NCBI GenBank assembly: GCA_002479245.1
Contig: DLMG01000237.1
Location: 1-12,943, forward strand
Direction of reading: 5' to 3'
Source: Verrucomicrobia subdivision 3 bacterium UBA7542
Lineage (GTDB): Bacteria > Verrucomicrobiota > Verrucomicrobiia > Limisphaerales > UBA11358
Length of the DNA: 12,943 nt
Part shown: positions 7,725 to 12,943 of the stretch, one piece after another
Layout: the number at the start of each line of letters is the position of its first letter
Numbering within the stretch: the first letter of the stretch is position 1
The notes under the pieces: generated by a model
Told to the model about the DNA's origin: nothing
The model's input: only the letters and a program-made list of their open reading frames with translations
Databases searched by the model: none
Translations under genes and position numbers: made by a program

Positions 7725-7982
7725 ATGATGAATGCGCGTGAAGAAGAATTGACCGCCCGGGCTTTGCTGGCCGACCCGGCGCAGGTGAACATTTATTTTC
7801 ATCAGAAACGCTGGGCGGAACTGGCCGCGCTCGTGCGTTTTGCCCGGCGTGATGTGCCAGCAGAACTTGCGCAGACCGACCCCGCGCTTTATCGCCAGCT
7901 CCGCGAGCAAATCACGCGCTTCTTCCTGCGCGGCGGCGATGTGTTTTCGCTGAAGAAGCTTGAAACGCTGGCGCGCAACTGA
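7725..7982 (+). CDS. Small unrecognised protein paired with the nucleotidyltransferase
   Basis: 85 residues, no family recognised. The protein is soluble and helix-rich, charged, with aromatic/basic patches (YFHQKRWAELAALVRFARR, then LYRQLREQITRFFLRGG). No signal peptide or membrane segment is seen. Two adjacent ATGs (7725 and 7728) follow the upstream stop by 2 bases. GGAAA at 7713-7717 is a reasonable ribosome-binding site, and translation is probably coupled. It lacks the RxxxxH motif of HEPN toxins, so a classical HEPN/MNT pair is not supported, but position and size fit a partner of the nucleotidyltransferase. Its stop codon ends one base before the rimO stop on the other strand, with no space for a terminator. 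Confidence 0.6.
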   Translation: MMNAREEELTARALLADPAQVNIYFHQKRWAELAALVRFARRDVPAELAQTDPALYRQLREQITRFFLRGGDVFSLKKLETLARN

Positions 7983-7983
7983 C

Positions 7984-9723
7984 TCAACCAACCGGCTCGG
8001 CAATCAAATCGTAGTCCGTGTGGCCGACGATTTTGACCCGGACGAATTCGCCAATTGGCAACTGGCCGCGCACGTAAACCCGGCCGTCAATGTCCGGCGC
8101 GTCGGCCTCGCCGCGAGCTGTGAAAAAGTGACGGGTGACAGGTGACCCGCCTTCGCTCCGCTTCGGCGCGGCAAGCACGTGACGGGATTCACGTTCGCGC
8201 AAGAGGCCGTGCTCCCATGAAGAAATGCTGGCCTGACGGAGTCGTTCATCGCTGGCCTTGCTTTCGACGAGGACATTGATTTCGCGGCCGACAAAGGTTG
8301 CGGAAACCTGCCGGGCAATCTTGTGCTGCGCGGCCATTGCGAGCTTGCGGCGCTGCTGTTTCAACTTGTCGGGAATTTGACCGGTCATCGCCCCGGCGCG
8401 CGTACCGCCTTCCTTTGAATACGCGAACACACCAAGCCGTTCGAATTTCGTTTCGCGGATGAAATCGAGCAGCGCTTTGAAACTGGCCTCGGTCTCGCCG
8501 GGAAAACCGACGATGAATGTCGTCCGCAGCGCGATGCCCGGCACGCCGGCGCGGATTTTCTGGAGCAGGTCCACGATGTATTGCCGCGAGGTCTCGCGCC
8601 GCATCCGTTCGAGCATGTTTTCGTGGATGTGCTGGAGGGGAATGTCCACGTAATGCGCCACTTTCGGGCATTCGGCAATGGTTGTGATGAGTTCATCCGT
8701 CCAGTGCGCCGGGTGGGTGTAAAGCAGGCGGATCCAGAAATCGCCTTTGAGTGCGTTCAATTCGCGCAGCAGCGTGCAAATGGTGGTGGCATCGGCGGGA
8801 AGTGATCCGGCCGCTGCCGAAAACTTTTCCGGCGACGAAATGGCGCGGCTGTGGTTCGGGCGCAAATCGAGGCCGTAATAAGTCGAGTCCTGCGAAATCA
8901 GATTCAATTCCTTCACGCCGTCGGCAATCAGCGCCTTCGCCTCGGCCACGATATCGGCCTGCTGGCGGCTGCGATGCGAACCCCGCATCCGGGGGATGAT
9001 GCAAAAGCTGCACGGATGGTTGCAGCCCTCGGCGATTTTGACGTAGGCGAAGTGTTTGGGCGTGAGGCGGAAACGCGGCGTGCCGAAATCGGGGATGAAG
9101 GTGGGACGCGGGTTGACGTCAACCAGCGGAGTCGAGGGTCGAAAGTCGAGGGTCGAGGGCAAAGCCACAACCGTTTTCGTCTTTCCAAATTTGTCCGTGC
9201 CACGGATGGATTCCTCCGTATCGTGTTTGGATGCCGCACGTCTTTTTTCCAGTTCAGCAAATCGCCTGGTGATATTGTCCTTCGATGTTGGATGTTGGAT
9301 GTTGGATGTTGGATGTTTCCCAATTCGTTCAGCTCGCCGTGCCACTGCCTGCCGGACGATGTCCGAAACCTGCGCGACCTGGTCAATGCCCATGAAGGCG
9401 TCCACCTCGGGCAGGAGCTTCGGCAATTCGTCGCGGAAGCGTTGCGGCAGGCAGCCGGAAACGATGAGGCTCTGGCCGCGATTTTTCGCCGCGCGGACTT
9501 CGGCAGATTCGAGAATGGTGTCCACGCTCTCCTCCTGCGCGGCATCAATGAACGAGCAGGTGTTGACGATGACGGCGTCGGCTTGCGCGGGGTCGTTGGT
9601 GATTTCCACGCCGCTTTTGAGCAGCGCGCCGAGCATGATTTCGGCGTCCACCAGATTTTTGGCGCAGCCGAGCGAAATCATGCCGACCCGCAACGGACGT
9701 TGGTTGTTATTTACTTTGGTCAC
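7984..9723 (-). CDS. rimO: Ribosomal protein S12 methylthiotransferase RimO, enlarged by inserts
   Basis: RimO is a radical-SAM enzyme that methylthiolates an aspartate of ribosomal protein S12. From the GTG at 9723 it has about 579 residues, against roughly 440 in typical homologues. The N-terminal UPF0004 domain binds one iron-sulfur cluster through C20 (SLGCAKN), C56 (VNTCSF) and C91 (VSGCLPQR). The radical-SAM domain has CNHPCSFC (C234, C238, C241), followed by LISQDSTYYG, YTHPAHW and DIPLQH. The TRAM domain ends it (DIDGRVYV to the C-terminus). Extra length lies in three places: residues about 135-204 between the first two domains, about 20 residues after TYYGLDLR, and about 510-535 before the TRAM domain. 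The first and last hold heptamer tandem repeats, all in frame. The GTG at 9816 would add a poorly conserved 31-residue leader; the family normally begins just before VGMISLGC. The last ~58 bases are duplicated at 7052. Confidence 0.93.
   Translation of the reverse strand: MTKVNNNQRPLRVGMISLGCAKNLVDAEIMLGALLKSGVEITNDPAQADAVIVNTCSFIDAAQEESVDTILESAEVRAAKNRGQSLIVSGCLPQRFRDELPKLLPEVDAFMGIDQVAQVSDIVRQAVARRAERIGKHPTSNIQHPTSKDNITRRFAELEKRRAASKHDTEESIRGTDKFGKTKTVVALPSTLDFRPSTPLVDVNPRPTFIPDFGTPRFRLTPKHFAYVKIAEGCNHPCSFCIIPRMRGSHRSRQQADIVAEAKALIADGVKELNLISQDSTYYGLDLRPNHSRAISSPEKFSAAAGSLPADATTICTLLRELNALKGDFWIRLLYTHPAHWTDELITTIAECPKVAHYVDIPLQHIHENMLERMRRETSRQYIVDLLQKIRAGVPGIALRTTFIVGFPGETEASFKALLDFIRETKFERLGVFAYSKEGGTRAGAMTGQIPDKLKQQRRKLAMAAQHKIARQVSATFVGREINVLVESKASDERLRQASISSWEHGLLRERESRHVLAAPKRSEGGSPVTRHFFTARGEADAPDIDGRVYVRGQLPIGEFVRVKIVGHTDYDLIAEPVG
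7992..8050. repeat. Right direct repeat: rimO 3' end next to the cassette
   Basis: This is the 3' coding end of the current rimO and the partner of 7052-7110, 940 bases away in the same orientation. Similarity stops sharply at both sides: outside it, 7041-7051 and 7981-7991 differ, as do the sequences after 7110 and 8050. The layout resembles an integration product in which an element replaced the end of its target gene with its own copy and left the old end on the far side. Confidence 0.85.
8128..8148. repeat. Heptamer tandem repeat GTGACNN in rimO
   Basis: Three consecutive heptamers GTGACGG, GTGACAG and GTGACCC, with a further GTGACGG at 8179-8185 beyond an AGCGGAGCGAAG-type imperfect hairpin (8149-8170). 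On the minus strand they encode residues 526-532 (GSPVTRH), inside an insert before the TRAM domain of RimO. Confidence 0.6.
9131..9158. repeat. Heptamer tandem repeat GTCGAGG in rimO
   Basis: Four consecutive heptamers: GTCGAGG, GTCGAAA, GTCGAGG and GTCGAGG. On the minus strand they encode residues 189-198 (PSTLDFRPST) in the linker between the UPF0004 and radical-SAM domains. The third copy matches the first and fourth exactly; only the second differs, at two bases. Confidence 0.7.
9284..9318. repeat. Heptamer tandem repeat GATGTTG in rimO
   Basis: Four perfect copies of GATGTTG followed by GATGTTT, 35 bases in all. On the minus strand three heptamers make seven codons, giving the peptide HPTSNIQ repeated (residues 136-147, KHPTSNIQHPTS). 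It sits about 125 bases from the GTCGAGG repeat, in the same inter-domain linker. Confidence 0.8.
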
Positions 9724-9873
9724 AGTTTGGTCACAGGCTGGACAACTTACGCGATGCTTCTTTGGGGATGCAACAGTGCAGATGAACCTCGCTCGGCAAG
9801 CTGCGCCCCTCCTCACTCATATTTTAAAGCCTTAATCCTTGCAAAACGAACCAGACAGATTAAGAAATCACCG

Positions 9874-10599
9874 ATGCCAGACACTGCCACGCGACCCACC
9901 AGCCCCGGCGCGGACTCTCTCAGCGTCTTTTTCCCGTGCTACAACGAGCAGGACAACATCCGCCGCGTCTATGAATCCGCCGCAAAAGTGCTTGGGCACA
10001 TCGGCGTGGATTACGAAGTCATTTTGGTGGATGACGGCAGCACCGACCAGACGCCCCACATAATCGACGCCATCGCCGACGCGGATCCGCGAGTAACGGC
10101 TGTCCACCATCCGACCAATCTCGGCTACGGCGCCGCCATTCAATCCGGCATCCGCGCCGCCACTAAAACGCTGGTCTTCTTCACCGATGGCGACGGCCAG
10201 TTCGACCTGAACGAACTTCCGCCGCTCCTGCCATTGATGAAAGAGCAGGACATCGTCAGTTGCTTCCGCCTCAATCGTCAGGACGGCCTGCTCCGGAAGT
10301 TCAACGCCTGGTGCTGGACCAGTCTGGTCTGCCTCCTCTTCCGCATGAAATTCAAAGACATCAACTGCGCCTTCAAACTTTACCGCCGCCGGATTTTTGA
10401 CGACATGGAGCTGCGGAGCAACGGCGCGCTGATCAACGCCGAAATTCTCGCGCGTGCGACCCGTCGCAGATATGCCATCACCCAGGTCGGCGTCCATCAT
10501 TTCCCGCGCACCCGCGGCCAGCAAACCGGCGCTCATCCCCGCGTCATCTTCCGCGCCTTCCGCGAACTGTTTAAACTCCACCAGCAGATCAACGGCTGA
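9874..10599 (+). CDS. Family 2 glycosyltransferase (polyprenyl-phosphate sugar transferase type)
   Basis: 241 residues from the ATG at 9874. The N-terminal strand SVFFPCYNEQDNI and VILVDDGSTDQT (D53-D54) are the nucleotide-sugar-binding signature of GT2 enzymes. FFTDGDGQFD (D105, D107) is the DxD metal site. DINCAFKLYRR (162-172) and the NAEILARATRRRY segment match the DPM1-like subgroup that moves mannose or glucose from a nucleotide sugar to a polyprenyl phosphate. There are no C-terminal transmembrane helices, so it would act at the inner face of the membrane. An open frame runs upstream to 8851, but it lies antisense to rimO and is not part of this protein. The start is divergent from rimO across about 150 bases. 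No ribosome-binding site stands out. Confidence 0.88.
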   Translation: MPDTATRPTSPGADSLSVFFPCYNEQDNIRRVYESAAKVLGHIGVDYEVILVDDGSTDQTPHIIDAIADADPRVTAVHHPTNLGYGAAIQSGIRAATKTLVFFTDGDGQFDLNELPPLLPLMKEQDIVSCFRLNRQDGLLRKFNAWCWTSLVCLLFRMKFKDINCAFKLYRRRIFDDMELRSNGALINAEILARATRRRYAITQVGVHHFPRTRGQQTGAHPRVIFRAFRELFKLHQQING

Positions 10600-10644
10600 C
10601 GTGCCAGGGGGTTTAAGCCGGGCGGCAATTGCGCACGTTCATCC

Positions 10645-10710
10645 GTGACCCAAGGGAATCGTGAAGCGGCACCCTTGGGCTTGGGGACTGAATCTCTTTG
10701 AGATTGGATT
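10645..10710. repeat. Solitary copy of the mosaic hairpin repeat
   Basis: CCCAAGGG (10649-10656) and CCCTTGGG (10672-10679) are perfect 8-base inverted arms around a 15-base loop. TTGGGGACTGAATCTCTTTGAGATT follows, matching the order of motifs in the repeats at 12498-12575 (hairpin, TTTGGGAC, GAATCCC, GGGATT). It fills most of the gap between the glycosyltransferase and GH5 genes and could act as an mRNA stem-loop between them. Confidence 0.65.
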
Positions 10711-10747
10711 GCCACCTGTCCCGCTTCAGGCTAGAAATGATTTGGGA

Positions 10748-11788
10748 ATGAAAAAGAAATTGTTTCACTCCGGGCTGTTGATGTTTCTGCTGCTTTTCCA
10801 AGCAACCGGCGCAGACAGTTCCAGCGACAACATTGGAGGATCAAAAGCTTTTGTTCGTAACCGGAGTATCGGGAGGGGAATGAATTTTGGCAACGCCCTC
10901 GAGGCCCCGAAAGAAGGAGAATGGGGGCTGACCATCCAGGAATCGTATGTCCAGGCCGTCGCGGATGCGGGGTTTGATTCTGTCCGACTGCCGATTTGCT
11001 GGCCGGCTCATGTTGGCAAGACACCTCCCTATGCCATTGATAAAACATTTTTGCGGCGCGTGGACAAAATTGTGGGTTGGTGTCTGAAGCGAAAGCTGAC
11101 CGTCATCATCACCATTCATCACTTCAACGAGCTGTATGAAAAGCCGGATGACGAAGTTTGTCGGAATCCGCTTTTCTCCATCTGGAGGCAATTGACCGCG
11201 CATTACCAGACCTGCAGCCACGAAAAACTGTTCTTCGAGGTCTTGAACGAACCGCACAACAATCTTGTATCCGACAAATGGAACGCGTTGCTCCCGCAAA
11301 TCCTGGCGGTGATCCGGGCCGGAGACAAAGACCGGACCCTGATCATTGACGCGGCCGACTACGCCTATCATGGGGCGATTGAAAAGCTGGTCATTCCAGC
11401 AGACGAAAAGAATGTGATCGTCAGCGTCAGATATTATCTGCCCTACGAGTTCACCCATCAAGGAGCGCATTGGGCGGAAGGTTCTGACAAATGGCTGGGA
11501 AAGACCTGGTCCGGCAATTCAAACGAACTGGCCGTGGTGGACGCCGACCTCAAGCTCGTCAAAGACTGGTCGGAGAAAAACCAGCGGCCCGTCACCATCG
11601 GCGAGTTCGGCCCCATTGCGTTTGCGGACAATCAAAGCCGGGTGACCTGGACGAAAAGCGTGCGGAAAAAATTCGAGGCGAACGGTTTCAGTTGGTGCTA
11701 CTTCGACTTCGGAGTAGCCTTCAAGGCGTATGATGTTGAAAAACATGACTGGCTTCCGGGCTTTAAAGAAGCTCTGGTGGGCGATTGA
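10748..11788 (+). CDS. Secreted glycoside hydrolase family 5 endoglucanase-like enzyme
   Basis: 346 residues from the ATG at 10748, whose first 20 or so residues (MKKKLFHSGLLMFLLLFQATG) are a signal peptide. A start at 10661 in frame would bury this signal within repeat sequence and is rejected. The mature protein is a GH5 (beta/alpha)8 barrel: GMNFGNALEAP near the start, SVRLPICW, IITIHHFNELYE with the conserved His pair, VLNEPHN with the acid/base E168, and TIGEFGPI with the nucleophile E286. SWCYFDFG near the end supplies the usual sugar-stacking Trp. These retaining enzymes cut beta-1,4-glucans or related beta-glycans outside the cytoplasm. The catalytic set is complete. No carbohydrate-binding module is fused. 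The ribosome-binding site is weak (GGGA directly abuts the ATG). Confidence 0.9.
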   Translation: MKKKLFHSGLLMFLLLFQATGADSSSDNIGGSKAFVRNRSIGRGMNFGNALEAPKEGEWGLTIQESYVQAVADAGFDSVRLPICWPAHVGKTPPYAIDKTFLRRVDKIVGWCLKRKLTVIITIHHFNELYEKPDDEVCRNPLFSIWRQLTAHYQTCSHEKLFFEVLNEPHNNLVSDKWNALLPQILAVIRAGDKDRTLIIDAADYAYHGAIEKLVIPADEKNVIVSVRYYLPYEFTHQGAHWAEGSDKWLGKTWSGNSNELAVVDADLKLVKDWSEKNQRPVTIGEFGPIAFADNQSRVTWTKSVRKKFEANGFSWCYFDFGVAFKAYDVEKHDWLPGFKEALVGD

Positions 11789-11837
11789 GAAACCAGCGCC
11801 CCGTCGCGCATCGCACATGACCCTGCGTGGGCTGGTG

Positions 11838-11887
11838 ATCCAAGGCAAACGCGGGGCGGCAACCTTGGGTAGTCGCCCCGTCGGGGC
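11838..11887. repeat. Degenerate hairpin repeat downstream of GH5 and the transposase
   Basis: CCAAGG (11840-11845) pairs with CCTTGG (11863-11868), followed by GGTAGTCG and a tight hairpin GCCCC-GTC-GGGGC (11875-11887). The words match parts of the hairpin repeats at 12382-12934. It lies between the converging ends of the GH5 gene and the transposase remnant and could serve as a terminator for either, although no T-run follows. Confidence 0.45.
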
Positions 11888-11891
11888 CGGC

Positions 11892-12344
11892 TTAATCCCA
11901 AACGTATTTCTCATCCCATTCGATCTCGTGTTTCCGTAACATCGCGCGCAACTCGTCTTGAAATCCGACCTGGCGATGATGCTCCTCCTGTCTGGCGATG
12001 TATTGTTTCACCTGTTCGAGATTCGATTGGCTGACGGAAAAATCCGCGTAACCGCCCTGCCACTCAAAGTCGGCGTAATCACGACCGCGTTCCTTCAGCC
12101 AGAGGTTGGAGATGCGTTTCATTTCCTTCACCCATTCCGCCTGGTGATGGTGCGTCCGAATCGCGCCAGCAGATGAATGTGGTCTTCCACACCGCCGACG
12201 AGAATGGGCGGGCAATCGAGTTGTTTGGAAACGCCACCGAGATACGAATGAAGCGCCTTACGCGTGGTTTTGTCGCGCAGGAACGGGCGACGGTCTTTCG
12301 TGGAAGACGAGATGAATGTAAACGGCGGAAAGGGACTGGGGCAT
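11892..12344 (-). pseudogene. REP-associated tyrosine transposase (Y1/IS200-like), frameshifted
   Basis: The gene starts at the ATG at 12344 (MPQSLSAVYIHLVF), the usual beginning of these 150-residue REP-associated transposases (RAYTs), and ends at 11892 with EIEWDEKYVWD. It is split into three frames. After HLVF, about two bases are missing near 12302, moving the reading to the frame that gives STKDRRPFLRDKTTRKALH and the HUH motif DHIHLLARF (HIH codons 12173-12181). One base is missing near 12143 (ACCAGG where ACCCAGG is expected), returning to the first frame with QAEWVKEMKRISNLW. The candidate catalytic Tyr is in VKQYIARQ. The total of three bases lost restores the original frame. Translation would stop at TAA after ARQNHA. 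It is inactive unless the indels are sequencing errors. Such enzymes act on REP hairpins like those beside it. Confidence 0.8.
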
Positions 12345-12381
12345 ATGTGCCATCGTTATGCCCAAACTGGGCATTGTTTGC

Positions 12382-12575
12382 CAATCCCAAAGGGATTGCG
12401 CCCACCAGCCCAAGGTTGGCGTGCAACGCCTACCTTGGGTATATGTTCGGAAATGGCCGCAACCGCGTTGCGGTTGGAAATATTGGTTGGACGATGACCC
12501 AGGGTAGCGCTGGTCGCCCGTCCGGCCCGGACCCGCGCAACCCTGGGCTTTGGGACGGAATCCCGTTGGGATTCT
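12382..12575. repeat. Composite palindromic repeat element I (REP/BIME-like)
   Basis: The order of parts is as follows. A perfect hairpin CAATCCC-AAA-GGGATTG (12382-12398). A larger hairpin CCCAAGGT (12409-12416) with ACCTTGGG (12432-12439), inner GGC/GCC and a T-T mismatch between. A central palindrome CCGCAAC-CGC-GTTGCGG (12457-12473). An inverted copy of the large hairpin, CCCAGGG (12498-12504) with CCCTGGG (12541-12547), with an A-A mismatch in the equivalent place and an inner GCGC/GCGC. Finally TTTGGGACGGAATCCCGTTGGGATT. The halves are inverted relative to each other. It begins 38 bases upstream of the transposase start. Confidence 0.8.
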
Positions 12576-12576
12576 C

Positions 12577-12676
12577 GGACCGCGCGCTGGCGCCGCAGCA
12601 ACAGCAGGACATCCCGCGCGTAATGAAGATTGCGAAAAAATTCGGGCTGGAATTCCTGCCGCTGCCCGGCGCGTGA
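12577..12676 (+). pseudogene. Possible 3' remnant of a displaced gene
   Basis: Between the two repeat elements, the plus strand reads ALAPQQQQDIPRVMKIAKK and then FGLEFLPLPGA before a TGA at 12674-12676. This looks like the C-terminal tail of a real soluble protein, unlike the arginine/proline-rich peptides read from the repeats, and I associate similar tails with cupin-domain proteins, though only weakly. No start or upstream part is present; element I lies directly before it. It may be an old gene end cut off by repeat insertion. Confidence 0.3.
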
Positions 12677-12699
12677 GCGCGACTCTGCAACCGCATTTC

Positions 12700-12934
12700 G
12701 GCAATCCCAAAGGGATTGCGCCCTCCAGCCCAAGGTTGCCCCGATGATTCGGGGCTACCTTGGGTTCAGGTTCGGAAATGGAAACAACCGCAACGCGGTT
12801 GCGGCGAAGATCGCGCGCGATGGACGGACGGGAATGGCCGCAACCGCGTTGCGGTTGATGATGTTTTTGGGACGATGACCCAGGGTAGCGCGTGCCGCGC
12901 AACCCTGGGCTTTGGGACAGAATCCCGTTGGAGG
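12700..12934. repeat. Composite palindromic repeat element II (REP/BIME-like)
   Basis: Same plan as element I. Perfect hairpin GCAATCCC-AAA-GGGATTGC (12701-12719). Large hairpin CCCAAGGT (12729-12736) with ACCTTGGG (12757-12764), with inner GCCCCGA/TCGGGGC and the T-T mismatch kept. A central palindrome in one orientation (CCGCAAC-GCG-GTTGCGG, 12788-12804) and again in the opposite orientation (12838-12854). The inverted large hairpin CCCAGGG (12879-12885) with CCCTGGG (12903-12909). TTTGGGACAGAATCCCGTTGG ends it. Compared with element I, the inner stem bases change on both sides together. The final arm runs close to the window edge. Confidence 0.8.
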
Positions 12935-12943
12935 GTGTTTCCA

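Larger units (their letters stand above)
12345..12943. other. Gene-free region of mosaic repeats
   Basis: About 600 bases hold no intact gene. The long open frames on both strands here repeat simple peptides such as PQRGCGH and come from reading the hairpin repeats. Within it are two composite palindromic elements and one short remnant of a coding 3' end, listed separately. Confidence 0.7.

Noticed and set aside
7174..7982. Classical HEPN/MNT toxin-antitoxin pair
   Set aside because: The small partner has no RxxxxH motif and the gene order does not settle its role; it is kept only as a candidate pair.
9131..9318. CRISPR-like or leader repeat array in rimO
   Set aside because: The units are 7 bases long, directly adjacent, without spacers, and lie within a coding frame.
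8851..9873. Long plus-strand open frame continuing into the glycosyltransferase gene
   Set aside because: It is antisense to rimO and has no recognisable domains; the glycosyltransferase fold begins just after the ATG at 9874.
12173..12676. 167-residue plus-strand open frame
   Set aside because: It is antisense to the transposase and then reads through repeat element I; only the last ~30 residues look like real protein and these are listed as a remnant.
12258..12902. 214-residue minus-strand open frame
   Set aside because: Its sequence is a reading of the hairpin repeats (PQRGCGH, NLGLEGAIPLGL) that runs into the true transposase start at 12344.

Overview
The window looks like a chromosomal segment of a GC-rich Gram-negative bacterium, most likely from Verrucomicrobiota (Pedosphaeraceae/Limisphaerales type). 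This rests on pattern recognition rather than a search: a short Y1 (IS200-like) REP-associated transposase sits among mosaic hairpin repeats with the motifs AATCCCAAAGGGATT, CCCAAGG/CCTTGGG and CCGCAAC/GTTGCGG, and several genes carry short in-frame repeats (tandem heptamers, a palindrome). I associate both traits with that phylum. There is no rRNA, tRNA or CRISPR array.

Layout. (1) 27-2063, minus strand: a membrane-anchored BNR/Asp-box (sialidase-fold) protein followed 3 bases later by a phosphorylase-superfamily nucleosidase (MTA/SAH nucleosidase or futalosine hydrolase type). The nucleosidase contains a palindromic in-frame insert. (2) A divergent pair: a DEDDy 3'-5' exonuclease (minus) and a large SpoVK/EccA/CbbX-type AAA+ ATPase with a long unrecognised N-terminal domain (plus). 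(3) 4979-7000, minus: a secreted protein with an N-terminal beta-sandwich and HEAT-like repeats. (4) 7052-8050: a cassette of a DUF6036-like nucleotidyltransferase gene and an 85-residue orphan gene, bounded by two direct copies of the last ~58 bases of rimO. (5) 7984-9723, minus: rimO, lengthened to about 579 residues by inserts that include three different heptamer tandem repeats. (6) Plus strand: a family 2 glycosyltransferase, then a secreted GH5 endoglucanase. (7) 11790-12943: a broken REP-associated tyrosine transposase and two composite palindromic repeat elements.

The genes do not form one pathway. Most are housekeeping or single-gene units. The strongest signals beyond plain annotation are the duplicated rimO 3' end around the two-gene cassette, the period-7 repeats inserted in frame into rimO, the nested palindrome inside the nucleosidase gene, and the mosaic hairpin repeats, whose stems covary between copies and keep a conserved mismatch, beside the frameshifted transposase.
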